Positions 1 to 7,145 of a DNA stretch of 10,131 nucleotides are shown here, in pieces (the first letter of the stretch is position 1; every line of letters begins with the position of its first letter). Source of the DNA: an uncultured Gluconobacter sp. (GTDB lineage Bacteria; Pseudomonadota; Alphaproteobacteria; Acetobacterales; Acetobacteraceae). The notes under the pieces are model-generated. The model did no database searches, was not told the origin of the DNA, and was given only the letters and a program-made list of their open reading frames with translations. The stretch lies in NCBI GenBank assembly GCA_937880175.1, contig CALFLO010000162.1, forward strand, positions 1 through 10,131, read 5' to 3'. The translations under genes were made by a program, and so were the position numbers.

Positions 1-547
1 GTTTGAAACGGATAATACTGCGGGACATTTTTCCGTTATCCCAATTAGGCATAATCCGCCAAGGCGTCAGAACATCAGCTTCATTCCCTTTCACGACGAT
101 ATTACGACGCTGCTCTGTTCCAACCCATTCTGGCGCCCATGCTGTCTGTACACTTGTAACCCACTGGTTACCTTCCACACGATAGCGGCCAATATAGGCA
201 ACGAGTGTCTTCATGAGATGCGCGCGATCTGCGTCATTTTTTGCAGGCTGACGATCACTCCCTTCAAGATTAAACGCAACCCAACCGTCAGGGGTGAAGA
301 TGACGCGGCCACGCGGATGGGCGCCCATAGCGTCAATCAACTTCCCGGTTTCTTTATCCTGAACCTTATAAGAAACCAGCTCCCAAACCCCGACTATGTT
401 CTTTTTCAAGTCTGGATCAACCTGCTTTGGAAGTTCCGGAATTGATACTTCCTGAGCATGGACAGATGACAATGAAGACATAGACACAGATCCCGCAAAA
501 AACATAATCAGCATAACTTTTGTGTACTTACGTACTTTTTCAAACAT
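1..547 (-). CDS. Secreted lipocalin-like domain protein, 3' end cut by window edge
   Basis: The reading frame is open from the start codon to the window edge, giving about 182 residues with no stop. The N-terminus is a signal peptide: a short basic start (MFEKVRKYTK), a hydrophobic stretch (VMLIMFFAGSVSM) and a likely cut after VHA-QE, so the product is probably periplasmic. The mature part resembles the lipocalin-like family (Pfam Lipocalin_5): IVGVWELVSYKV near residue 51, then VIFTPDGWVAFNL, YIGRYRVEG and WVGTEQRR. No ligand or reaction can be assigned from this fold. I chose the ATG at 547 because AAAGGA sits about 7 bases upstream; an in-frame ATG at 553 is too close to that site. The gene begins 19 bases after the cytochrome c stop on the same strand, so it is probably the last visible gene of the dehydrogenase operon. 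The family call is fairly sure, the function unknown. Confidence 0.82.
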   Translation of the reverse strand, partial: MFEKVRKYTKVMLIMFFAGSVSMSSLSSVHAQEVSIPELPKQVDPDLKKNIVGVWELVSYKVQDKETGKLIDAMGAHPRGRVIFTPDGWVAFNLEGSDRQPAKNDADRAHLMKTLVAYIGRYRVEGNQWVTSVQTAWAPEWVGTEQRRNIVVKGNEADVLTPWRIMPNWDNGKMSRSIIRFK

Positions 548-566
548 ACTCATATCCTTTCTATTT

Positions 567-2030
567 TTAAACAACATTTATTGTTTTGTGACGTCTTATG
601 ACGAACACTACGGCACACAGTATCAGAACCAGTATTGCTCCCGCCGCCATGCCAACTCGGGACAACAGCAATAATGGAGAGGCAGGCCCACCCTTTCTGA
701 TAAGCGCAACATCCTGTGGTGTGACCTGAACGTCTGGTCGACCATATGTTTTGAAAACAAAATTGCTCAACCTGGCGATCTGACTATCGTCCAGTTGTAC
801 AGCATCTCCCGATTTTCCGCCGAAACCTGGCATGAAGGCTTGGCGCCCCTCTACCGATCGAGAGACACCATACAGAATTGTTGAAATGAGGTTGTCGCCA
901 CGAGACGCCCCTGTCACCGAATTATGCCAGAGGGATGGATAATAACCATCTTTACTTCCCTGAGCACTGGCCCCATGACACGAGGCGCAGTTCCCCATAA
1001 AGAGAGCCGCTCCACTGGCGGTGTTGTCGTTATGATCTAGAATCGGGGTTACCCCCCGCAGCTCGACTGACGGATTTAGGTCATGGCCTTGCTGAAATCT
1101 GGACGAAGCGTGATCATTCGGATCACTGACCGGCTTTAAACTGCGCAAATAAACGCTAATGGCATTCAGGTCACCAGAAGACATATGAGAGAAACTGTGT
1201 TCAACAGCCTCACCCATTCCGCCTCCGGCCTGTGCTTTGCCATGCAGGCGTCCCGTGCGGAGATATTCCGTAAGATCCTGATCACTCCAACTCCCAATAC
1301 CACTGACTGTGTCAGGGGTAATGTTTGGTGCGTACCATGTTCCAAGACTGGCTCCCGACAGCGGGTGCGCCAGATCTTCCTGCATCAGGAACCCACGATG
1401 TGTATGGCAGGTTCCACAATGCGTCGCCCCCTGTACCAGGTAAGCTCCCCTGTTCCACTCTGCCGACTTTGTCGCATCACCCTGATAGGGTTTTCCATTC
1501 AGGAACAACATGTTCCAAAAAGACATGGAGAACCGGATATTCATCGGAAATGGCAGCGCTGTAACCGGTCCTTTTTTATCTACCGGAGCAACCTCCTTCT
1601 GGAAGTAAGCATATAAATCAGCAATGTCCTGATCCGTCAGATAGGAATAAGCTGTGTACGGCATTGCTGGGTACAGGTTGGCACCATCTTTTCTGACGCC
1701 ACGCCGAACAGCTTTGTCGAAATCTTCTAACGAATAGTGACCAATACCTGCTGAAAGAGACGGAGTGATGTTTGTCGAATACATAACTCCCAAGGGGGTA
1801 TGCATGGCCAACCCACCCGCGAAAGGCTGTCCATGGGGCGCCGTATGACAGGCTACGCAGTCTGAAGCAACTGCCAGATACTGACCACGCTGTGGGTTTC
1901 CAAGTGGATCAGCCTTTGCTGGATGTGTCGCAGAAAGAGCAATGGCAGCAAAATAACAGACTGTAACTGTGTAGAAAAAGGATCGCTGTATCATGAGATC
2001 AAGCCGTCTTGAATTGTGCCACAATTGCAT
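567..2030 (-). CDS. Triheme cytochrome c subunit of membrane-bound dehydrogenase
   Basis: The product is 487 residues with three heme c attachment sites: CVACH (58-62), CGTCH (205-209) and CASCH (348-352). Likely distal methionines lie in AMPY (123), GGMGE (272) and FMPG (400). A signal peptide (hydrophobic VTVCYFAAIALSA, likely cut after AKA-DP near 40) places it in the periplasm. A C-terminal membrane segment (about 456-478) followed by RRHK anchors it in the inner membrane. Length and layout match the cytochrome c subunits of acetic-acid-bacterial alcohol, fructose, sorbitol and gluconate dehydrogenases, which carry electrons from the flavoprotein to ubiquinone. The ATG at 2030 has GAAGG 6 bases upstream and overlaps the large-subunit gene by 32 bases, suggesting coupled translation. 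The alternative ATG at 1994, 4 bases after that gene's stop, gives a more compact signal peptide but has a poor ribosome site. Family is certain; which start is used is open. Confidence 0.96.
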   Translation of the reverse strand: MQLWHNSRRLDLMIQRSFFYTVTVCYFAAIALSATHPAKADPLGNPQRGQYLAVASDCVACHTAPHGQPFAGGLAMHTPLGVMYSTNITPSLSAGIGHYSLEDFDKAVRRGVRKDGANLYPAMPYTAYSYLTDQDIADLYAYFQKEVAPVDKKGPVTALPFPMNIRFSMSFWNMLFLNGKPYQGDATKSAEWNRGAYLVQGATHCGTCHTHRGFLMQEDLAHPLSGASLGTWYAPNITPDTVSGIGSWSDQDLTEYLRTGRLHGKAQAGGGMGEAVEHSFSHMSSGDLNAISVYLRSLKPVSDPNDHASSRFQQGHDLNPSVELRGVTPILDHNDNTASGAALFMGNCASCHGASAQGSKDGYYPSLWHNSVTGASRGDNLISTILYGVSRSVEGRQAFMPGFGGKSGDAVQLDDSQIARLSNFVFKTYGRPDVQVTPQDVALIRKGGPASPLLLLSRVGMAAGAILVLILCAVVFVIRRHKTINVV

Positions 2031-3642
2031 CGGCAGCCTTCAAAGCAAGCGCTGCCATTGTAATCGTGCTATTTCCACTCCCGCCGGTTGTCATTGCTGC
2101 CCCGCCAGGAAGAAAGAGATTCTCATGATCGTGAGAACGGCAATCAACATCGACAACTGAGTCTGATGGGTCTTTTCCCATAATGCAGCCTCCCATGATG
2201 TGATCACTATGCAAGAACTCAGGATTCAGATCGAACTTTGTCGCCCCTAAAGCCGCTGCCATCTTTTTAAGTGTCGGAATAGTATATTGTTCCGCACTAC
2301 GCCGCACATAATCGCCAACATCATAATAAATCCGCGGGCGATTAAGGCCTAACCAGTCTTTTTTATCCGACAGCGTCAGACGATTAATGGAAGACGGAAG
2401 AGGCTCATGCTCCACAACCAACAGCCCGGTACAAGCAGACAGGCGGCGAATTTCCTGATCGAGGGCACGTCCGTACAGACCTTTTTTTAACGCTTCTGCT
2501 GCACCAATCGAGCCTCGGGCCATATTTTCCATACGGAACATGGCTCCAGCATATTCGCTACGGAAGTCGCCCTGACTGGTGTTCAGAATGCTACTGCCCT
2601 GTACAGGTCCAACCCCAGTCCAAAGCGGCTCGCTCATTTCAACAGTCGCTTTCAACTTCGGCTGATCCATCATGTTACGCCCTACCTGATCGGAACTGTT
2701 GGCAATTCCATTTGGATGGCGATCATCTTTGGACAAGAGCAGAAGTTTGGGGGTCTCAATGCCATTACAGGCAATGACGAAAGCACGCCCTGTTACGCGA
2801 TGTGATGTGCGATGAGGGTCATAATAATGGACAGCCTGTATTTTATGACGGTCATCCGCTTCAATGCGATAGGCAACAGCATTGGTTAAAAGCTTTCCGC
2901 CTTTGGCCTCAATGCGTGGCAGTGCCGTGGCTGCGTCATATTTTGCAGCAATAGGGCAGACCGGAAAACAGTTATTATTGCCACAGCACGCAGGACGTCC
3001 ATCATAACTAACACCACTATTGCGCGCCTGCGGTGCAGGCAAATTTTGCAGGCCGAGTGGTGCCATAACATCGGTGAAGCGCTGCTCTCCTGGCCCCAAA
3101 GGTAACGGACCCATGGGATAAGGCCGGGAACGAGGCGTTTTGGGAGGCCATTGCAATGCGGCATCCGTTGGACCGCAAACGCCTAGAGCATATTCTGCAC
3201 GAGCATAATACGGCTCTAAAGTCTCATAATCAAAAGCCCAATCGCGCCCAACTCCATAGAGGCTTTTTAATTTCATATCGTCAGGGGTCATTCGCCAACA
3301 AATGCCAGCCCAGTGCCACGTCGCTCCGCCAGCATACCGAACATAACCTTGCTGGTAAGCCGTGGCATTAGGCCCTGTCAGATCCAGATAAGCATTTTCT
3401 TCGCCAGGCGTGCGTGTTTCGAGAACTGGTGCCCATGGTGGCGGAGGAAATGGCGCATCCCAGTGATGTCGCAACGACGGAGGAAGGTTTCGAAAATTTT
3501 CTACGATGGTCTGTCGATCAACCCTGGGCCCAGCCTCCAACATAAGCACTGACAAACCAGCATCTAGAGCTTGTTCGGCGATCAAACACCCAACAACGCC
3601 TGTTCCGACGACAACGACGTCATATTTTGTCTCATTTACCAT
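1999..3642 (-). CDS. GMC-family FAD dehydrogenase large subunit (fructose/sorbitol/2-ketogluconate dehydrogenase type)
   Basis: This 547-residue flavoprotein is the catalytic subunit of a periplasmic, membrane-bound dehydrogenase. The FAD-binding Rossmann motif GTGVVG is at 13-18, followed by the acidic end of strand 2 (LEAGPR, 35-40). Four cysteines in CCGNNNC-FPV-CP (219, 220, 225, 229) match the 3Fe-4S cluster region of FAD-glucose and fructose dehydrogenases. His481 in DHIMGGCIMG and Asn524 in GSGNST are the expected GMC catalytic pair. From memory, the closest characterised resemblance is to Gluconobacter fructose dehydrogenase FdhL, through VENFRNLPP, YGVGRD, FVIACNGIETPKLLLL and GRNMMD; sorbitol and 2-ketogluconate dehydrogenases are also close, so the substrate stays open. 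There is no signal peptide: this type is exported folded with the Tat-targeted small subunit encoded just upstream. The start is set by AGGAG 9 bases before the ATG. The gene lies 23 bases after the small-subunit stop. Confidence 0.96.
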   Translation of the reverse strand: MVNETKYDVVVVGTGVVGCLIAEQALDAGLSVLMLEAGPRVDRQTIVENFRNLPPSLRHHWDAPFPPPPWAPVLETRTPGEENAYLDLTGPNATAYQQGYVRYAGGATWHWAGICWRMTPDDMKLKSLYGVGRDWAFDYETLEPYYARAEYALGVCGPTDAALQWPPKTPRSRPYPMGPLPLGPGEQRFTDVMAPLGLQNLPAPQARNSGVSYDGRPACCGNNNCFPVCPIAAKYDAATALPRIEAKGGKLLTNAVAYRIEADDRHKIQAVHYYDPHRTSHRVTGRAFVIACNGIETPKLLLLSKDDRHPNGIANSSDQVGRNMMDQPKLKATVEMSEPLWTGVGPVQGSSILNTSQGDFRSEYAGAMFRMENMARGSIGAAEALKKGLYGRALDQEIRRLSACTGLLVVEHEPLPSSINRLTLSDKKDWLGLNRPRIYYDVGDYVRRSAEQYTIPTLKKMAAALGATKFDLNPEFLHSDHIMGGCIMGKDPSDSVVDVDCRSHDHENLFLPGGAAMTTGGSGNSTITMAALALKAADAIVAQFKTA

Positions 3643-3665
3643 TTCAGCGCGCTCCTATATCAGCT

Positions 3666-4205
3666 TCAAAAAATCGGAAGTTGAGAAAGAGGCGGAGCGT
3701 CCGCCGTCCAGCCATTGGGCCCAGAAATAGCATAAGAGGGTATCGTCATCACATCAGACGTGACTTTGAACATCAAAGCCTCTTCATAAGAAATGACGGA
3801 AATAGTGGATACCCCCTGAACTGCACCAGTATACCAAGATTCAATGATGCTTTGAGCGGCATTTTTCAAAGAAACATCTGCTAAAGCTTCCATAAGCTCT
3901 TCAACATCAGCGGGCTTTTTAGCCTCAATGAACGATGCTAGCTGCTCTAAATGTTCAGGAAAATCAGGAACAGTCGCGATCATTGCATCTGCTGTTCTCA
4001 TTCCGATAGTTTCATTGAGCTTATGCGGCACCAAAAGAGATGAGACCGACATGAACTTCTGATGCAGCATTCCGGAACGCAACATTCCACCACGCAATGG
4101 CGCAGCGCGAGATGTTTGAACACAAAAGAGGGCACTGAGAGACGACATACCCAAAAGCAACCCGCGCCTTCCGATCCGAGGGCTGGTAGAGCGTGATATG
4201 TGCAT
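3666..4205 (-). CDS. Small subunit of FAD-dependent sugar/polyol dehydrogenase, Tat-exported
   Basis: The product is 179 residues and first in the operon. Its N-terminus is a twin-arginine signal: SPRIGRRGLLLG (RR at 13-14), a hydrophobic stretch and a likely cut after SRA-AP near 34. The C-terminal half carries features of the membrane-bound D-sorbitol dehydrogenase small-subunit family (Pfam FAD-SLDH): IESWYTG (121-127), SYEEALMF (139-146) and PSYAISGPNGW (156-166). In characterised relatives this subunit is needed for folding and for Tat export of the flavoprotein, which lacks its own signal. The order small, large, cytochrome c matches the sldSLC and kgdSLC type rather than fdhSCL. I chose the ATG at 4205, with AAGTGAG about 8 bases upstream. 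A GTG three codons earlier (4214) has no well-spaced ribosome site. Confidence 0.92.
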   Translation of the reverse strand: MHISRSTSPRIGRRGLLLGMSSLSALFCVQTSRAAPLRGGMLRSGMLHQKFMSVSSLLVPHKLNETIGMRTADAMIATVPDFPEHLEQLASFIEAKKPADVEELMEALADVSLKNAAQSIIESWYTGAVQGVSTISVISYEEALMFKVTSDVMTIPSYAISGPNGWTADAPPLSQLPIF

Positions 4206-4329
4206 AAGAAACACTCACTTCACAAAATAGAATTTCTTAACTAAATATAATATATACTCCCATTCTTGTATTTTTCGTCATAAATTTTTATTTTAAAACG
4301 ATCTGTTATTTATTCTCCTAGACATGTTT
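4206..4329 (-). promoter_or_regulatory. AT-rich leader and probable promoter region of the dehydrogenase operon
   Basis: This stretch upstream of the small-subunit gene is strikingly AT-rich. On the minus strand it holds two overlapping TATATT hexamers about 50 bases before the start codon, which could serve as a -10 element. I see no good -35 hexamer at 16-18 bases spacing, so expression may depend on an activator. It is the only long gap upstream of the operon, so the main promoter should lie here unless transcription reads through from pdc. Confidence 0.35.
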
Positions 4330-4369
4330 GTGCATGTACCTTCCTGTTTTTAAAAGAAGGCACATGCAC
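4330..4369 (-). terminator. Long hairpin downstream of pdc, possible terminator
   Basis: An inverted repeat pairs GTGCATGT (4330-4337) plus CCTTC (4339-4343) with GAAGG (4356-4360) plus ACATGCAC (4362-4369). The 13 base pairs are broken by one A-C mismatch, around a 12-base loop. It begins 18 bases after the pdc stop, where a terminator is expected. Neither strand has a clear T-run after the stem, so it is not a textbook intrinsic terminator. It may instead stabilise the 3' end of the message or bind a protein. Confidence 0.5.
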
Positions 4370-4387
4370 GAATAAAATTACTTATTT

Positions 4388-6073
4388 TCAGGCAGGCTTA
4401 CGGGAATTGGCTGCTGCAACAAATTTGCCCCACTGCACGAGCGTTTCGGTGCAATCTGTCTGATCAAGCTTACATTCGATCAATGTTGGTCCACGAGTAT
4501 TTTTCTTTGCCTTTTCAATGGCATCAGCCAGTTCTTCACCTGTCGTAGCGTGCAGGCCCAGTCCGTATTTACCACTTTCTACGCCCGGAACACCCTGGTT
4601 GAAGACCTGCATCAGAGCGGCATAGTCCCAGTTCTGGATATAATTATAGGGGCCATCATGAATTTTGATCTCAATGACGTAACCAAAATTATTGATGAGG
4701 AAGATGATAACCGGCAGTTCATAGCGAACCATTTGCGCCACTTCCTGTGCCGTCAGCTGGAACGAGCCATCACCAACCATCAGAACATGCTGACGCTCAG
4801 GAGCAGCCAGGGCATTACCGAAAATGGACGGCACAGACCAACCGATATGTCCCCACTGCATTTCCGACTCAACTTTGGCACCCTCAGGCAGATGCATACG
4901 CGTTGCATTGAACCAGGAATCACCAGTCTCGGCGTATAACGTCGTGTTTCCATCGACCAACGCATTGATCTGACGGGTCATCTCATCATTAGTGAGCGGC
5001 TTGGCAGCGTCAGCAACTGGCAACGCAACGGGAGTATACGGCTTCACCAGAGAGGCAGGCTTACTGGACACCCGCTCTGTCAGAGCAGCCACAAATTCCT
5101 TCAAACGGAAACCTTCAAAAGTCTTACCGCTCACCGTGACACGACCCGGGTCCACTTCAAGCACATGCTCTCCACGCACGGAATCCCGCCAACCGACAGT
5201 CGAATAATCATTCCAGACCGGGGCCAGAGTGATAACAGCGTCAGCGCTCTTGATGACATCTTCAACGCCAGGGCTGCTGACCTCCCCCCAATAAACTCCG
5301 CGGAAACCCGGATGCGCCTCAGAGAAGAAGCTCTTGGCCGCAGCCATAACAGTCACGGCACAACCGAGCTTGTCTGCAAGAGCCACTGTTTCAGTCAGCG
5401 CCTCACAAGAGCGCAGCTTGCTCCCGACAAGAATGACAACATTCTGGGCTTTTTCAAGAAACGCGAGACTTTCTTCGAGCGCAGCTTTGAGGCTGACTTC
5501 GTCTGCCTTCAGGTGAGACAGAAGCGACGAAACCGGACCTGGGCGCACACAAGGCTGGCTCGCAACGTTACAAGCAATTTCTAAATAAGCGGGCTTTTTT
5601 TCGCGCAGTGCGGTCCGAATGACGTGATCGATTTTTGCAGGTGCAGTGTCTGCCGAGGTGATGCTCTCAGCCGCACACGTAACGTGCTTCACCATCTCCA
5701 TTTGATAATTATAATCTGTCGTGCCGATCGTGTGGTGCAGGACATGGCCCGACCCATGATCATTAGAGTTCGGCGCACCAGAAATCAGAATGACGGGAAG
5801 ATTTTCAGCATAAGCCCCACCCAGGCCATTCATTGCTGAAATTGCACCGACACTAAACGTCACCACAGCAGCAGCAGCACCATTTTCGCGCGCATAACCT
5901 TCCGCCGCGAAGCTGCAATTCAACTCATTGCAGTCATAGATCTGCTTCATACCGCCATGCTCAATCAGTTGATCAAGCAGAATCAGATTATAGTCACCAG
6001 CAACAGCAAAATGATGCTTCAGACCGATTTGTGTCAGCCGTTCAGCGAGATAATGCCCAACAGTGAAAGCCAT
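4388..6073 (-). CDS. pdc: Pyruvate decarboxylase
   Basis: This 561-residue cytosolic enzyme splits pyruvate to acetaldehyde and CO2 using thiamine diphosphate and Mg2+. The N-terminal domain has the pyruvate decarboxylase active-site set: Asp27 (AGDYN), Glu50 (CNELNC) and the His113-His114 pair (HVLHHTIG). The C-terminal cofactor motif runs from GDGS (434-437) to NN (461-462), followed by Glu468 in YVIEI, equivalent to the catalytic Glu473 of the Zymomonas enzyme. GDSWFNA and EMQWGHIGWSVPS are also typical. Length and sequence match the Acetobacter pasteurianus and Zymomonas enzymes, so indolepyruvate decarboxylase or acetolactate synthase is unlikely. The start has GGAG 10 bases upstream and gives the standard N-terminus. 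The gene is divergent from a LysR regulator 104 bases away, a likely controller. In acetic acid bacteria the acetaldehyde is usually oxidised on to acetate. Confidence 0.98.
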   Translation of the reverse strand: MAFTVGHYLAERLTQIGLKHHFAVAGDYNLILLDQLIEHGGMKQIYDCNELNCSFAAEGYARENGAAAAVVTFSVGAISAMNGLGGAYAENLPVILISGAPNSNDHGSGHVLHHTIGTTDYNYQMEMVKHVTCAAESITSADTAPAKIDHVIRTALREKKPAYLEIACNVASQPCVRPGPVSSLLSHLKADEVSLKAALEESLAFLEKAQNVVILVGSKLRSCEALTETVALADKLGCAVTVMAAAKSFFSEAHPGFRGVYWGEVSSPGVEDVIKSADAVITLAPVWNDYSTVGWRDSVRGEHVLEVDPGRVTVSGKTFEGFRLKEFVAALTERVSSKPASLVKPYTPVALPVADAAKPLTNDEMTRQINALVDGNTTLYAETGDSWFNATRMHLPEGAKVESEMQWGHIGWSVPSIFGNALAAPERQHVLMVGDGSFQLTAQEVAQMVRYELPVIIFLINNFGYVIEIKIHDGPYNYIQNWDYAALMQVFNQGVPGVESGKYGLGLHATTGEELADAIEKAKKNTRGPTLIECKLDQTDCTETLVQWGKFVAAANSRKPA

Positions 6074-6143
6074 AACTCAGTATCTCCAATAAAAATTCTT
6101 CCCCCAAGATGGATGCCCCTCTTTTAAACGTCCAATATATATT

Positions 6144-6172
6144 TTGACTGATTGTCATATGTATATCATATG
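6144..6172 (+). promoter_or_regulatory. Repeated CATATG motif between pdc and lysR, candidate operator and promoter
   Basis: The spacer between the divergent pdc and lysR starts contains two CATATG palindromes (6156-6161 and 6167-6172) separated by TATAT, so their centres lie 11 bases apart, about one helical turn. Upstream is TTGACT (6144-6149), a reasonable -35 for the plus strand. The hexamer 17 bases later is the second CATATG, a poor -10 match. If that promoter is real, lysR transcription would start almost on the ATG at 6178. LysR proteins usually bind such shared spacers. The site is seen; its function is inferred. Confidence 0.4.
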
Positions 6173-6177
6173 GATAC

Positions 6178-7068
6178 ATGGATCTTCGCCATCTACGCTA
6201 TTTCGTGGCCATCGCAGAGCATGGCAGCTTCACAAAAGCCGCAGAGGTGCTCCATATCGAGCAGCCCCCTCTCAGCCAGCAGATTAAATCCCTAGAAACA
6301 GAGCTAGGAGTGCAACTCTTTATCCGGTCTAGACGTGGAGCTGTCTTGACGGATTTTGGGGAGCAGCTTTTTGAAAAAGCCCAGACAATTCTGCGCCTTG
6401 AACATCAATTTCACCTTCTGGCCAAAGGATTATCTCTTGGCGAACAAGGGCGTCTTAGAATAGGGATGGCTGGAGCCGTCGCGCTGTTACCTCTAATACC
6501 TAAAGCCATACGAGCATTTCGAGAGCAGTGGCCCGATATTGTAATCACACTCGAAGAGAGTAACACTCCCGCTCTCTGTGAGGCTTTACGAGAGCGCCGG
6601 GTCGATCTCGCCATTGTACGCCCGCCAGCGCCAGATCCGGAAATCGTACTCCATCCTCTCTTTGATGAACCAACCCTGATCGCCATTCCAAAAGGCCATC
6701 CACTTTCCAAGCGCCACACGCTCAAATTAATCGACGTCGCCAAAGAACCATTTCTTATTTTTGATCGCTCACTCGGCCCCGGTTTCTACGATGCTATTAT
6801 CTCAGCCTGTCAACAAGGCGGCTTTACTCCGCGTTTCGGACAAGCAGCCCCTCAGATCACCGCAACAATTCCAATGGTTGCGGCGGGACTGGGTGTAGCA
6901 GTCGTTCCGGCTTACCTACGACAAATTCATGCTGATGGCGCAACATTCCATCCCATCTCCGGCCCCTCACCTCGAGCCAGCATCTCGCTTGCCACCCTTG
7001 AAACGGAATTGACTGGACCAAGCGCCAATTTCCATCAAATTCTTCTGGCTATAGGAAGCAATAATTAG
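6178..7068 (+). CDS. LysR-type transcriptional regulator, divergent from pdc
   Basis: The 296-residue product has the LysR layout. The winged helix-turn-helix at about 1-60 contains LRYFVAIAEHGSFTKAA, PPLSQQIKSLE and LGVQLFIRSRR, with LTDFGEQLF after it. A linker helix follows, then a two-lobed periplasmic-binding-like effector domain from about residue 90 (LRIGMAGAVALLPLIPKAI, VDLAIVRPP, IPKGHPLSKR, VAAGLGVAVVPAYL). The effector cannot be named. Divergent placement next to pdc is the classic LysR arrangement and suggests pdc as a target and also autoregulation. The start has only a weak GGA 4 bases upstream, and the ATG may lie close to the transcription start, so a leaderless message is possible. 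An ATG at 6170 is out of frame. It converges on the other LysR gene, 77 bases away. Family certain, target inferred. Confidence 0.96.
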   Translation: MDLRHLRYFVAIAEHGSFTKAAEVLHIEQPPLSQQIKSLETELGVQLFIRSRRGAVLTDFGEQLFEKAQTILRLEHQFHLLAKGLSLGEQGRLRIGMAGAVALLPLIPKAIRAFREQWPDIVITLEESNTPALCEALRERRVDLAIVRPPAPDPEIVLHPLFDEPTLIAIPKGHPLSKRHTLKLIDVAKEPFLIFDRSLGPGFYDAIISACQQGGFTPRFGQAAPQITATIPMVAAGLGVAVVPAYLRQIHADGATFHPISGPSPRASISLATLETELTGPSANFHQILLAIGSNN

Positions 7069-7071
7069 AAT

Positions 7072-7090
7072 ATAATATTGAGTATATTAT
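7072..7090. terminator. Small AT hairpin between convergent lysR genes
   Basis: ATAATAT (7072-7078) pairs with ATATTAT (7084-7090) around TGAGT, just after the stop of the first lysR gene. The whole 77-base gap between the two convergent genes is very AT-rich. With only A-T pairs the stem is weak. It may help to end transcription from either side, but there is no G+C stem typical of a strong terminator. Confidence 0.25.
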
Positions 7091-7145
7091 CCGTAATTTC
7101 TATTAATAATTACAAAAATCCGATCATACATATTAATTATTTTCA

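Noticed and set aside
3..445. Two plus-strand open frames at the left edge
   Set aside because: They lie opposite the minus-strand lipocalin-like gene, which has a signal peptide, a ribosome site and a recognisable family; the plus-strand frames resemble nothing.
1185..1616. Plus-strand open frame of 143 codons
   Set aside because: It is antisense to the cytochrome c gene, whose three CxxCH motifs fix the real frame.
4550..5584. Long plus-strand open frames within pdc
   Set aside because: The minus strand encodes a complete pyruvate decarboxylase with all catalytic residues; the antisense frames have no recognisable domains.
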